NCBI GenBank assembly: GCA_017454915.1
Contig: JAFTCC010000044.1
Location: forward strand, 1 to 47,033
Direction of reading: 5' to 3'
DNA: 47,033 nt
Origin: Paludibacteraceae bacterium
GTDB lineage: Bacteria > Bacteroidota > Bacteroidia > Bacteroidales > Paludibacteraceae
The notes beneath the pieces were generated by a model. That model made no database searches and was not told where the DNA came from. It saw nothing but the letters and a program-made list of their open reading frames with translations. Below are positions 24,393-33,588 of the stretch, piece by piece. Every line of letters starts with the position of its first letter. The stretch's first letter is position 1. Position numbers and translations under genes: made by a program.

Positions 24393-25919
24393 ATGAATTA
24401 CGCAAAACATTTAGTTATGATTTTGACCGCGTTGGCGTTCGTGTCATGCGCAGGTCGATCTGACAATGACCTGAACGGCAATGTGTCAAACACAACGGGC
24501 TGGAAGTACAACGACAAGAAATCCACAGCCTTTGAGGTACAGCACGAATTCACCACAACCACGCCTCCGGGCATGGTGCCAATCGAGGGCGGAACGTTCA
24601 CGATAGGTGAAAAAGGCGAGTTCATAACTGCACCACGCAACAACCAGCAGAGAGACGTGTCTGTCAACTCGTTCTATATGGACAAATATGAGGTTACGAA
24701 CCTCAACTGGCGCGAATATGAGCATTGGATGCACATCGTGTTTGACGGAACAGCACCTAATTTAGCTAAAAAAGTTAGGCCTGACGTTACCGTATGGCGT
24801 GAAGAACTCGCATACAACGAGCCTTACGTTGAAAACTACTACGAACATCCTGCGTTCAACAACTATCCCGTAGTTGGTGTTACATGGTTGCAGGCCATGG
24901 ACTATTGCCGCTGGCGCACAGACCGCGTGAACGAAATGGCTCTTATTGCCAATGGCCTTATCGAGGCTCCCGATTTCTCGCAGCTTGACCCGGAATATGG
25001 CATGGAGTACGACTCTATAGCACATGGATTCGTGTTCAACACACAAAAATATCTCCTTGACAAAACATACGAACCAATCCCGGGCAAGAAAACAAAAGAT
25101 GACCTCTTTGGCAACCCGCGCCGCGTGGAAATGTCTGACGGTATCTTCCTCTGCTCAAGCTATAGGCTGCCGACCGAAGCTGAATGGGAATTTGCGGCAT
25201 ACGCTCCTCTGGCTGGTGAAGAAGGACTGACCATTGAAGGTAAAATATATCCGTGGAGCGGATATGGCTCAAGGAGCATCAACAAAAAAATCGCCGGACA
25301 GCTGCAAGCCAACTTCGTGCGCGGCAAAGGTGACTACATGGGTGTTTCAAAAATGCTCAATGACCACCACGTTATCACAGCGCCTGTAAACTCTTACCTC
25401 CCGAATGACTACGGTTTGTATAACATGGCCGGTAACGTCAACGAATGGGTGCTGGACGTATTCCGTGAGACATCATTCCAAGACATGGTTGAGTACAACT
25501 CATTCCGTGGTAATATGTACTTGGAGCCAAAAATCACTGAATATGACGACGAGGGTAACCCAACTTACGGCATTGACTCGGTTGGTTGCATCCTGATGGA
25601 AATCAAAGACAAGAAAGACGATGTCCGCGACTACATTGATGGAGACTCAATGTCACTTATTGACACCGATTTCCCGTTGCATCCCGATTCAGCGACACTT
25701 GCCGCACTTGATCCTGACCGCATGATTGACCCGACTGACGTGCTGGCTCCCAAGGTAACTGTTGACACCAGAGTTTACAAAGGTGGTTCATGGAAAGACC
25801 GCATCTACTGGCTCAACCCGTCAACCCGCCGCTACCTTGATCAGGACAAGTGCTCATCAACCATCGGTTTCCGTTGCGCAATGAGCACGGTAGGCTCCGA
25901 AACCTTCTACGACGAATAA
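24393..25919 (+). CDS. GldK/PorK-like lipoprotein with SUMF1 domain
   Basis: GldK/PorK is an outer-membrane lipoprotein that forms a ring with GldN/PorN in the type IX secretion system. The 508-residue product has a lipoprotein signal (ILTALAFVSCAG, Cys20 lipidated). A formylglycine-enzyme-like fold follows: MVPIEGGTFTIGEKGEF, SFYMDKYEVTNLNWREY, SYRLPTEAEWEFAAYAP, YNMAGNVNEWVLDVFR and the GldK-type ending VYKGGSWKDRIYWLNPSTRR with TIGFRCAM. The large insert between NVNEW and the last segment (about residues 360-465) also suits GldK. The usual partners gldL, gldM and gldN do not follow; instead convergent terminators and folK do. A SUMF1 lipoprotein with another role is the alternative. Confidence 0.8.
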   Translation: MNYAKHLVMILTALAFVSCAGRSDNDLNGNVSNTTGWKYNDKKSTAFEVQHEFTTTTPPGMVPIEGGTFTIGEKGEFITAPRNNQQRDVSVNSFYMDKYEVTNLNWREYEHWMHIVFDGTAPNLAKKVRPDVTVWREELAYNEPYVENYYEHPAFNNYPVVGVTWLQAMDYCRWRTDRVNEMALIANGLIEAPDFSQLDPEYGMEYDSIAHGFVFNTQKYLLDKTYEPIPGKKTKDDLFGNPRRVEMSDGIFLCSSYRLPTEAEWEFAAYAPLAGEEGLTIEGKIYPWSGYGSRSINKKIAGQLQANFVRGKGDYMGVSKMLNDHHVITAPVNSYLPNDYGLYNMAGNVNEWVLDVFRETSFQDMVEYNSFRGNMYLEPKITEYDDEGNPTYGIDSVGCILMEIKDKKDDVRDYIDGDSMSLIDTDFPLHPDSATLAALDPDRMIDPTDVLAPKVTVDTRVYKGGSWKDRIYWLNPSTRRYLDQDKCSSTIGFRCAMSTVGSETFYDE

Positions 25920-25956
25920 AATAAAAACAAGAGTAAGACCGAAAGGTCCATAACAT

Positions 25957-25992
25957 CAGTGCCGGCATATATGTCGGCACTGATTGTTTTTA
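25957..25992 (+). terminator. Terminator after the GldK-like gene
   Basis: An 8-9 bp stem (cagtgccg/cggcactg) is followed by attgttttt. Confidence 0.85.
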
Positions 25993-25996
25993 AGCA

Positions 25997-26035
25997 GCTC
26001 CCCCTTGTGTGCCTTAATTACGCACAAGGGGGAGC
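25997..26035. terminator. Second, stronger hairpin between convergent genes
   Basis: A perfect 13-bp stem (gctcccccttgtg/cacaagggggagc) can extend by further pairs across the loop. It lies between two converging genes and probably serves the minus-strand folK unit or both directions. Confidence 0.8.
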
Positions 26036-26064
26036 AAATGTGAATATATAATTGTCAGAAAAAA

Positions 26065-26514
26065 TCACTCAACAGTGTATATTTCACTCATCGGCAGGTA
26101 AACAAACGCACGCTCCATAATGCGAGGGTGCGGCAAAATCAAATCTGGCTGGCAAAGCGAGAGTTCTTCTTCTACCTCATCTTCTTCTGCTGAAAATAAG
26201 ACTTTGAGTATGTCAATGTCAATAATGCGGTCGTGGTGTATTCCGTTCTGTGATTTCAGCGTTCTCCCCATAACGCGCTCTATTTCCTGTGTAGCATAGA
26301 GCAGTTCATTCGGCGACAGCCGCGTTGCAATAGCCACCACTTGGTTGACGAAATAGTTGACAGACTCGAAGCCGACAGGCATACTGTAGTATAATTCCGA
26401 TTGCTGAAGCACAATTCCTACTCTACGCCGCAGTTCCGACAGCGCACAACTCAAGTTCTCCTCACGGTTACCGAGGTTACTGCCAAGACCGAGTAATGCG
26501 ATATAATGAACCAT
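26065..26514 (-). CDS. folK: 2-amino-4-hydroxy-6-hydroxymethyldihydropteridine pyrophosphokinase
   Basis: HPPK transfers pyrophosphate from ATP to the pterin alcohol in folate synthesis. The 149-residue product has the family motifs ALLGLGSNLGNREENL near the start, ESVNYFVNQVVAIAT, the metal-binding DIDIL within HHDRIIDIDIL, and LILPHPRIMERAFVYLPM. A short acidic insert (SAEEDEVEEELSL) lies between the last two motifs. It is the last gene of a minus-strand unit after the glycosyltransferase, with a 3-base gap, so the cotranscribed partners are functionally unrelated. Confidence 0.95.
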   Translation of the reverse strand: MVHYIALLGLGSNLGNREENLSCALSELRRRVGIVLQQSELYYSMPVGFESVNYFVNQVVAIATRLSPNELLYATQEIERVMGRTLKSQNGIHHDRIIDIDILKVLFSAEEDEVEEELSLCQPDLILPHPRIMERAFVYLPMSEIYTVE

Positions 26515-26517
26515 CTG

Positions 26518-27426
26518 TTAATCCCTAAGGTCCGTATTAGTCATCAGCCCACGGGTTACATATCTGCGGAAATGAATGAGTATGCGCCCTTTAGACCATT
26601 GGAGGCGCAAGGCGTAATAAAGCGCTATGAGCAACGTTCCGCACCATTTAACACCTTCCATTACACAACGTTTTACGAAACACCACGTTCCGATATTTTG
26701 CGTCCTCAATCTTTCGCTAACCCCTACTCCTTCGCCAAGCCTGGCAATAAATTCGTCAGTAGTACGTCTCGCCGGTATGCAGTGCTGAACGGTTATGTCG
26801 GGCAAATACACAACCTTCATACCCGATGACATAATGCGCTGGAAAATATCTTTTTCCTCGCCGCCCAACAACTTGTTTTCTGTGCGTCCAAGTTGAGTGT
26901 TAAACGTGCCGCATAATTCGACCGCACGACGTGAAATGCCCATATTAGCGCCAATAGGGAATTTGCTGCCACTAAACAACAATTCCTTATCACCCATGTC
27001 CAGAGCCGACACAAAACCACGTGACCACGAGCTATACCAATCTGGCTCACCATCCTCAAACAAGGGCTCAATCCTGCCTCCAAAAGCTTCAAAACTGCCA
27101 CGTGACAAATGCGCTGCCAAATTGGAGAGATAATCACAGCGCACAAAAGCGTCGTCATCCAGAAACACAAACCAATCGCCCTTCGCCTCTACCATGCCTC
27201 GGTTGCGGGCAAACGAAAGCCCTTGGTGCAACTCAATAAAATAGTGGTATGGGGCATTGGGATAATCTGCTGCAAAACGCTCGCATTCGGCTGCTGTGTT
27301 ATCCGTGGAGCTATTGTTGACAACGATGAGTTCCCACTTGCCATCATAGTCGTTCTTGGCAAGCAACGACAGACAGCGGTAAATATACTTGGCGCGGTTA
27401 TATGTACAAACTATGACGGAAATCAT
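26518..27426 (-). CDS. Family 2 glycosyltransferase
   Basis: The 302-residue product has a GT-A fold: MISVIVCTYNRAKYIYRCL at the N-terminus, the nucleotide-binding VVNNSSTDNTAAECERF, and the DxD-type metal motif in WFVFLDDDAFVR (near residues 92-94). Further on, FPIGANMGISRRAVELCG and LGRTENKLLGGEEKDIFQRI give the acceptor-site region with the catalytic-base-like Glu-Glu-Lys-Asp. A hydrophobic stretch near the C-terminus (WCGTLLIALYYALRL) may attach it to the membrane. The donor and acceptor sugars are unknown; cell-surface polysaccharide or lipid glycosylation is an inference. Confidence 0.88.
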   Translation of the reverse strand: MISVIVCTYNRAKYIYRCLSLLAKNDYDGKWELIVVNNSSTDNTAAECERFAADYPNAPYHYFIELHQGLSFARNRGMVEAKGDWFVFLDDDAFVRCDYLSNLAAHLSRGSFEAFGGRIEPLFEDGEPDWYSSWSRGFVSALDMGDKELLFSGSKFPIGANMGISRRAVELCGTFNTQLGRTENKLLGGEEKDIFQRIMSSGMKVVYLPDITVQHCIPARRTTDEFIARLGEGVGVSERLRTQNIGTWCFVKRCVMEGVKWCGTLLIALYYALRLQWSKGRILIHFRRYVTRGLMTNTDLRD

Positions 27427-27433
27427 CGGGCTG

Positions 27434-27982
27434 TTAATCTACAACAAAATTTTGAGGGTGCTTGCCTGTAAAGCCTCTATAGAAATCCTTAATTTTCTGC
27501 ATATCAGCATCCACATCACCTGTCGGCACGAGTTCCATGCCTATGCCGACACGCTTCTCTTTATAGTCTATATATGCCAGTTGGATGGGAACGCCAGCCT
27601 TTTGTGCGATGAAATAGAAGCCTTTCTTCCAGTCGGCATTCGGTTTGCGTGTGCCCTCCGGCGTTACAGCAAGCACAAAATGCTCCGAATGTTTGATATG
27701 CTCTGCCATTTGGTCGGTTACCGACGTGTGTTTCGAGCGGTCAACAGGAAAACCTCCAAGCAGGCGGAAAAACCAACCCAACGGGAAGCGAAACCACTCC
27801 TTTTTCATTAGAAAGTGAGGCTTGCCGCGCTTGAGTGAGGCAAAAGCGAGCAAACCGACCCACAAGTCAACATTACTGGTGTGCGGAGCCACACATATCA
27901 CGCAGCGTTCACGCTTAGGAACACTGCTTTCTATTTTCCAACCGAAAAGATTGAGCAAGGGCATAATGAAATAATGTAGCAA
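27434..27982 (-). CDS. 1-acyl-sn-glycerol-3-phosphate acyltransferase-like protein
   Basis: The 182-residue product belongs to the PlsC-like acyltransferases. It has the H-x4-D catalytic motif in VAPHTSNVDLWVGLLA (near residues 32-37), the second block as FRLLGGFPVDRSKHTS, and the third as AVTPEGTRKPNADWKKGFYF. It is shorter than typical PlsC and has only a weak N-terminal hydrophobic segment, as in the small Bacteroidota acyltransferases near surface-polymer genes. It is the first gene of the minus-strand unit with the glycosyltransferase and folK (7-base gap). Phospholipid or glycolipid acylation are both possible. Confidence 0.85.
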   Translation of the reverse strand: MLHYFIMPLLNLFGWKIESSVPKRERCVICVAPHTSNVDLWVGLLAFASLKRGKPHFLMKKEWFRFPLGWFFRLLGGFPVDRSKHTSVTDQMAEHIKHSEHFVLAVTPEGTRKPNADWKKGFYFIAQKAGVPIQLAYIDYKEKRVGIGMELVPTGDVDADMQKIKDFYRGFTGKHPQNFVVD

Positions 27983-27991
27983 TACTTATTG

Positions 27992-27999
27992 CAAAAGTA
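27992..27999 (-). promoter_or_regulatory. Bacteroidota -7 promoter element for the acyltransferase unit
   Basis: On the minus strand the sequence reads TACTTTTG, a match to TAnnTTTG. The ATG at 27982 lies only about nine bases downstream. A second match (TAAATTTG) lies at 28020-28027. Confidence 0.55.
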
Positions 28000-28047
28000 A
28001 TGATTTTCCGTTAAACACACAAATTTACGGCACAAAGCAGCATTACA

Positions 28048-30513
28048 TTATTCACCTGTACTATTGACATATACAAGATGAACTTTCGGATTTACAGCAA
28101 AAATTGAGTCTGCCTGAGCTTTTGTATCAACAGAATATAAAGCCACCCAGTCGAATTTGCTTGACGATATGTTTGCGTTAACCTCACAAACATAATGATT
28201 GTAAGGATAATCATTATGCTTCCCAAAATTTTCTTTCAATGTATGTTTGAGCTTCGCAAACTTTGTTGGAGGCCAACAACTACGCATTACCTTGTAGCCC
28301 ATACTGTCAAGTTTCAGATAATCTGCCTCTGAAAAACACTCGACAAGTGTACGGTCCTTTATCTTTGCAAAATGTTGGTCAATAATCTCCGGCGTTGATA
28401 TCTTATCTGTTACAAGCCATAAATTAGGATGTTCCTCATAGAGTTGAACAAGCCATTCTGTTGTGATTGGCGTGTATTGTTCAAATATCTTACTTTTCAC
28501 ATACTCTTCGTAGCTCATCACATATTCACGTGGCTCACCCGTTGTCATCCAGTTAAAACCATACCAGTCATGTAAATACACAAGTTTTCCATCTGAAGAC
28601 ATCGCAAGGTCAAGTTCTATAAAATTTATTCCATTATCAATTGACTGCAGCACAGCCTCTTTAGAATTGGAATAGTTATGTCCCCCGATTCGCCCACCAC
28701 CATGTGCAATATAATGCTGACCATAATCCGGATTAACATGACAAACAGGATTGGCAAACCAGTTGGTCTTGATTAGTTTCTGGGAGAGGGTCGAGGCGAA
28801 ATTCGCACTGACACCATCATCAGACTCGGGTGACAGCAAGTTACGCCCAAATCCTGTCCAATAGTAACCCTCTATACCTGCGACTTTAAGCAGCGTTGGA
28901 AACATGTCCATCTGGAGGCACTCGTCGGCATAAACCGTCGATTCCTCTAACAGCGGAGAACGTATTATGAGAGGGCAATAGGTATGGTCTTTATAGAACT
29001 CTATGCCCTGGTTTGTCACGTACGGATAAAACTCGCCAAGCAGACTACGCTTAAAGATGGTGTGGTCGCCTGTCAAAACTATTGTAACGCTGTCAAGCAT
29101 ATTCGCCGCTTCAAGATAGTCCATAAAGAAGCCAAAACACGAATCGGTGTAATGCAGACAATTAAGGTAATTGGAAAGTGGCGTTGGCGTACCTTTGCTG
29201 AACGTGAGCGACTTTGGTGAGTTCTGGAACGGAGTGTGAGTGTTTATCGTTAGAGCTTGCAGCATAAAGGGGTACTCCGTATTTTCCACTATCTGCGTCA
29301 TATTCACGAATACACTATCGTCACTCCACATTCCGGCTTGCGGTTCAATCAACTGTTTGTAGCCGTAGGACTCTGTAACAACCGACTGGTTCCACGTGCC
29401 GGGTGAGGGATTCACCACGTATGAGTTTTCGTAGTGCGAAGCAAGGTTGGGATACACGTTGTTGCCATACTCCATACAGGCTATCGCATTGACGGTAGGC
29501 AGCAATCCGGTGTTGATTATCAGCTGCCCGTCTCCTGATACGCCGTGCTGGATTTGCGACTTAACTTTTGGGCAATAGAGCGTATTGGCTCCCCCTATCA
29601 TCTTCTGTATATTTGGTGCCACAGCCTTTCCGTTGTCGTCTTTCATGTGTATTGCCCAATCTTCAAGGCTCTCCACCAAAATCAGCACGCAGGATCTTGA
29701 CGCAACACTTTTAGACTCTGACGGAAGTCGTTCATTGAGGTATTCACGTTCATCAGACGTAAACGAGACATCCGCATTCAGACTTTCATCGCTGGTCAAG
29801 ATGTCAACATACTGCTCGGCGACAATAGGCAAATACATGATTATAGAGTGGTTGCGCACATAGTCTGTCGGGAAAAGGTTTGCATCAAAACTATCGCCGT
29901 AAAACGGAATAATAAGTTCCGCACGCGGATTTTGCCGCTCCTGATACATGGCTATGTAACCCGTGTTGTCATACATTCGGCAAAGGGCATAGCCTCCTAA
30001 TACCGACAGTAGCAGACTCGAAAGCAAAGCAACCGCAAAAAACACCTTGCGGGGCTCATCATTTGTCGCCACAAACTTATACAACGCAATGATGTATGCC
30101 AACGTTATTGCCACTTGAACCCACACCGACGAAGAAAGATACATCAGCACCGACGACTCAAAGCCATGTAAATTGCCGGCTATAGAAATCGCATAACCAT
30201 TGAGCAGCAGCGAATTAGCGGAATAGTAAATCACGTTGGAGATAATCCACGCGTCAAGTATCAGTACCACTACAATGCTCCACCAACGCTTGCCTGAAAG
30301 ATAAGCAAAACTGCCGATGAAGACAGCAACCGCAAGTTTGGGCAGCCAAAATGACAAGAAAGACAGCGGGTTAGTGAATAAACTTAACGTGGGCACACTA
30401 TGGAACGTCGTCCACTGGAATACAACAATTTTGAGCAGCACAGCAAGCGTAAGAACACAAAACAACGAATTGCGGTGCCACCAGTTTTTCATCTTATCCA
30501 TAATCATTCCCAT
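28048..30513 (-). CDS. LtaS-like sulfatase-fold membrane protein fused to a GDPD-like domain
   Basis: The 821-residue product has about five transmembrane segments (residues 16-180) and then an alkaline-phosphatase-superfamily domain related to lipoteichoic acid synthase: VLILVESLEDW (metal Glu281), QHGVSGDGQLI (nucleophile candidate Ser326), LTINTHTPF (His426) and VLTGDHTIF (Asp483, His484). From about residue 601 a glycerophosphodiesterase/PI-PLC-like domain follows: YIAHGGGRIGG, NSKEAVLQSIDNG, FIELDLAMSSDGKLVYLHDW. The canonical AHRGG Arg is replaced by Gly. It follows panC by 37 bases. A role in transferring and trimming phosphoglycerol or phosphoethanolamine groups on the envelope is inferred. 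Starts at codons 3, 5 or 8 are also possible. Confidence 0.82.
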   Translation of the reverse strand: MGMIMDKMKNWWHRNSLFCVLTLAVLLKIVVFQWTTFHSVPTLSLFTNPLSFLSFWLPKLAVAVFIGSFAYLSGKRWWSIVVVLILDAWIISNVIYYSANSLLLNGYAISIAGNLHGFESSVLMYLSSSVWVQVAITLAYIIALYKFVATNDEPRKVFFAVALLSSLLLSVLGGYALCRMYDNTGYIAMYQERQNPRAELIIPFYGDSFDANLFPTDYVRNHSIIMYLPIVAEQYVDILTSDESLNADVSFTSDEREYLNERLPSESKSVASRSCVLILVESLEDWAIHMKDDNGKAVAPNIQKMIGGANTLYCPKVKSQIQHGVSGDGQLIINTGLLPTVNAIACMEYGNNVYPNLASHYENSYVVNPSPGTWNQSVVTESYGYKQLIEPQAGMWSDDSVFVNMTQIVENTEYPFMLQALTINTHTPFQNSPKSLTFSKGTPTPLSNYLNCLHYTDSCFGFFMDYLEAANMLDSVTIVLTGDHTIFKRSLLGEFYPYVTNQGIEFYKDHTYCPLIIRSPLLEESTVYADECLQMDMFPTLLKVAGIEGYYWTGFGRNLLSPESDDGVSANFASTLSQKLIKTNWFANPVCHVNPDYGQHYIAHGGGRIGGHNYSNSKEAVLQSIDNGINFIELDLAMSSDGKLVYLHDWYGFNWMTTGEPREYVMSYEEYVKSKIFEQYTPITTEWLVQLYEEHPNLWLVTDKISTPEIIDQHFAKIKDRTLVECFSEADYLKLDSMGYKVMRSCWPPTKFAKLKHTLKENFGKHNDYPYNHYVCEVNANISSSKFDWVALYSVDTKAQADSIFAVNPKVHLVYVNSTGE

Positions 30514-30550
30514 GTTGAAGTTTTACAAAATCCTCTATTTTACGTGAAAA

Positions 30551-31399
30551 TCAATTATACTTCACGTTGTCAATCAAGCGGACAGGTCCGCAATAGACTG
30601 TTACGCACCCTATAGCGTTGTCCCATTTGTCGGTGGGCTGAAGGGTATCTTGGTCAACAATCTGGTAATACTCCACCGTAAGCCCAGGCACAAGGTTAAT
30701 CTGCTCGATAACCCAATGCTGCACTTCCGACACGTTCTGCATGGCAGTCAGCTGGCGGCTCTCAAACAATATGTGCGAGATGTTGATTGCCGTGCGTTTC
30801 TCTTCTGCCGAAAGGCGCTCGTTACGGCTCGACAAAGCCAGCCCCGACGCCTCGCGCACTATCGGGCAGCCGATGATTTCTATGTCATAGTTCATCAACT
30901 TTGCCATGCGGCGTATGATTGCCAACTGCTGAAAGTCTTTCTCGCCGAAGTAAGCTCGCGTGGGCTGGGCAAGGTCAAACAGTTTGCTCACGACTTGCAC
31001 CACACCATTAAAGTGTCCAGGGCGGTACTTGCCCTCCATGACCTTATCTAATCCGCCAAAGTCAAATTCAAACCTATGGTTCATCTCATCAGCGGTGTAC
31101 ATCTCTTCGGGAGACGGGTTGAACACGAATGCCACACCCTCTTTTTCAAGCAGGGCAGCATCACGCTCTATCGTGCGCGGATATTTCTCAAAATCTTCGG
31201 CATTGTTGAATTGTGTGGGGTTGCAAAACACACTTACCACACATACATCATTTTCTTTTACGGCACGGCGCACAAGCGAGCAGTGCCCATCGTGAAGAGC
31301 GCCCATCGTGGGAACAAATCCTATCGATTTGCCGTCGTGGCGCAACTGGTCAGTGATTGCCTTAAAGGCAGCTTTAGTCTCAATGATTTGTGTATTCAT
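30551..31399 (-). CDS. panC: Pantothenate synthetase
   Basis: PanC joins pantoate and beta-alanine using ATP, the last step of pantothenate synthesis. The 282-residue product has normal length and motifs: FVPTMGALHDGHCSLVRRA with the HxGH-like HDGH, VVSVFCNPTQFN, the pantoate-site region RPGHFNGVVQVVSKLF, AYFGEKDFQQLAIIRRM, and SSRNERLSAEEK with the catalytic Arg. The gene usually has panD nearby in Bacteroidota, but here the next gene is the sulfatase/GDPD fusion. Confidence 0.97.
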   Translation of the reverse strand: MNTQIIETKAAFKAITDQLRHDGKSIGFVPTMGALHDGHCSLVRRAVKENDVCVVSVFCNPTQFNNAEDFEKYPRTIERDAALLEKEGVAFVFNPSPEEMYTADEMNHRFEFDFGGLDKVMEGKYRPGHFNGVVQVVSKLFDLAQPTRAYFGEKDFQQLAIIRRMAKLMNYDIEIIGCPIVREASGLALSSRNERLSAEEKRTAINISHILFESRQLTAMQNVSEVQHWVIEQINLVPGLTVEYYQIVDQDTLQPTDKWDNAIGCVTVYCGPVRLIDNVKYN

Positions 31400-31437
31400 T
31401 ATAAACTCGTTATTTTTGATAATTACTATTTAATATG

Positions 31438-31445
31438 CAAAATTA
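31438..31445 (-). promoter_or_regulatory. Bacteroidota -7 promoter element for panC
   Basis: The minus strand reads TAATTTTG, a TAnnTTTG match, about 38 bases before the panC start. It is divergent from the promoter at 31519. Confidence 0.6.
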
Positions 31446-31518
31446 CTACATTTTTACCACTTGACAAAAAAAGTCATGCACACTGGACACCCCATTTTCA
31501 AGTTTGCTTTTTTTTTCG

Positions 31519-31526
31519 TAAATTTG
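31519..31526 (+). promoter_or_regulatory. Bacteroidota -7 promoter element for the topoisomerase gene
   Basis: TAAATTTG ends seven bases before the ATG at 31534, which predicts a leaderless or nearly leaderless mRNA. Confidence 0.7.
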
Positions 31527-31533
31527 CACTACT

Positions 31534-33438
31534 ATGGACGAGAACAATTTGCAGCAAATAAACAGCTACGATGACGACAGCATACGTCATCTTGAGGACG
31601 TGGAGCACATTCGCCTCCGTCCCGGAATGTACATCGGCAAACTCGGCGACGGCAGCCGTTCCGACGACGGTATCTACGTACTGATGAAAGAAACCATCGA
31701 CAACTCTATCGACGAGTTCCGCATGGGCGAAGGTAAAGTCATCGAAGTCAAGGTGAACAACGGTGTGGTCGAAGTACGCGATTATGGGCGAGGCATCCCT
31801 TTGGGCAAACTTGACCAAGCGGTTTCTTTGCTCAACACTGGAGCCAAATACGACAGCAAAGTGTTCAAAAAATCTGTGGGACTCAACGGTGTAGGCACCA
31901 AGGCTGTCAACGCATTGTCATGGAAATTCATTGTGGCGTCATACCGCGACGGGCAAATGCGCCGCTGTGAGTTCAAGCAGGGCAAACTGGTGAGCGACAC
32001 CGGAGTGGTGGACGACACCGAGGGCAACAAGCGCGGCACATATACTCTCTTCGAGCCTGACCGAGGCAGAGGACTTTTTGAAAACTATGAGTTCCGCGAC
32101 GAGTACATTGAAACAATGCTCCGCAACTATGTCTATCTCAACACAGGATTGACTATCATCTACAACGGGCAGAAATTCCACTCAAAAAACGGGTTGCTTG
32201 ACTTGCTCAATGAGCGAATGACATCTGACCCGCTCTATCCTATCATACACCTTAAAGGCGAAGACATCGAAATCGCGCTCACACACACAAACCAAAACAA
32301 CGACGAATACTACAGTTTCGTCAACGGGCAGAACACCATTCAGGGCGGCACACACCAAGCGGCATACCGCGAGGCGATAGGGCGGACCATAAAAGAGTTC
32401 TTCAACAAGAACCAAGAACTCGTTGACATACGCAACGGAGTTGTCGGAGCCATAGCGCTCAACGTTGAGGAGCCTGTGTTTGAAAGCCAAACAAAGACCA
32501 AACTCGGCTCGCGCGACATGTCGCCGCAAGAGGGCAGCGTGTCTGTCAACAAGTTCGTCAACGACTTTGTCAAACAAGAACTCGACAACTATCTGCACCG
32601 CAACCCGGAAGTAGCCAACACTATACTACAGAAAATCCAAGACTCAGAGCGTGAGCGCAAAGCCATAGCCGGCGTAACCAAACAAGCGCGCGAGAGGGCT
32701 AAAAAAATAAGCCTCAACAACAGCAAACTCCGCGACTGCCGCTATCACTTCAACGATCCACTGACGCGTGATGAGAAGCGCAATGCGCTCATCGAAGCCA
32801 CCAGCATCTTCATCACCGAGGGTGACTCGGCATCCGGCTCTATCACCAAAAGCCGCGATGCCAACACGCAAGCCGTGTTCAGCCTTAAGGGAAAGCCTCT
32901 CAACAGCTACGGCATGCTGCGGCACGAAGTGTTCGCTAAAAACGAAGAATTCAACCTGTTGCAGGCGGCGCTCAACATCGAAGACGGGCTTGACGGACTG
33001 CGCTACAACAAAGTCATTGTTGCCACTGATGCCGACGTGGACGGAATGCACATACGGCTTCTACTCATCACTTTCTTCCTTCAATACTTCCCCGACCTCG
33101 TAAAGAAAGGGCACGTCTATATACTGCAAACACCACTGTTCAGGGTGAAAAACAAAAAGGAAACACGGTATTGCTACACCGAAGACGAGCGACTCAACGC
33201 CATTGAGCAACTCGGCCCAAACCCCGAAATAACACGGTTCAAGGGACTGGGAGAAATTTCGCCCGACGAGTTCCGCAAATTCATTGACGAAAGCATGCGA
33301 CTCGATCAAGTTTCACTCCGCAAAGAAGATGCCGTGGCTGACCTGCTGTGCTTCTACATGGGAAAGAACACATCTGAACGGCAGAATTTCATAATCGACA
33401 ACCTCGTTGTGGAAGAAGACGCCACCGACTACCAATAG
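31534..33438 (+). CDS. parE: DNA topoisomerase IV subunit B
   Basis: ParE is the ATPase subunit of the type II topoisomerase that unlinks daughter chromosomes. The 634-residue product has GHKL motifs: [11 protein letters not shown], the catalytic Glu in [23 protein letters not shown], and [14 protein letters not shown] for the ATP lid. The TOPRIM part has [16 protein letters not shown] (Glu428 region) and [18 protein letters not shown], with GRGIPL and [13 protein letters not shown] typical of the family. The length and the lack of the GyrB insert favour ParE over GyrB. parC does not follow. Confidence 0.92.
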   Translation: MDENNLQQINSYDDDSIRHLEDVEHIRLRPGMYIGKLGDGSRSDDGIYVLMKETIDNSIDEFRMGEGKVIEVKVNNGVVEVRDYGRGIPLGKLDQAVSLLNTGAKYDSKVFKKSVGLNGVGTKAVNALSWKFIVASYRDGQMRRCEFKQGKLVSDTGVVDDTEGNKRGTYTLFEPDRGRGLFENYEFRDEYIETMLRNYVYLNTGLTIIYNGQKFHSKNGLLDLLNERMTSDPLYPIIHLKGEDIEIALTHTNQNNDEYYSFVNGQNTIQGGTHQAAYREAIGRTIKEFFNKNQELVDIRNGVVGAIALNVEEPVFESQTKTKLGSRDMSPQEGSVSVNKFVNDFVKQELDNYLHRNPEVANTILQKIQDSERERKAIAGVTKQARERAKKISLNNSKLRDCRYHFNDPLTRDEKRNALIEATSIFITEGDSASGSITKSRDANTQAVFSLKGKPLNSYGMLRHEVFAKNEEFNLLQAALNIEDGLDGLRYNKVIVATDADVDGMHIRLLLITFFLQYFPDLVKKGHVYILQTPLFRVKNKKETRYCYTEDERLNAIEQLGPNPEITRFKGLGEISPDEFRKFIDESMRLDQVSLRKEDAVADLLCFYMGKNTSERQNFIIDNLVVEEDATDYQ

Positions 33439-33588
33439 TATTAACTATTTGACAATTTACTATTTTTCCGGTTTGGTTATTGAGTCATTTGCGGTGGTAC
33501 TAAATCAGTGATAATTTTATAGATTGGGGAGACTTCAAAAGAGACATCTTCCACCTGCATTTACAAAAACCTATTATGCCATTAGCAT

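Noticed and set aside
33439..33588. Possible 8-bp periodic tract after parE
   Set aside because: The short similarity between actatttg, acaattta and ctattttt fades after three units and the register is not held.
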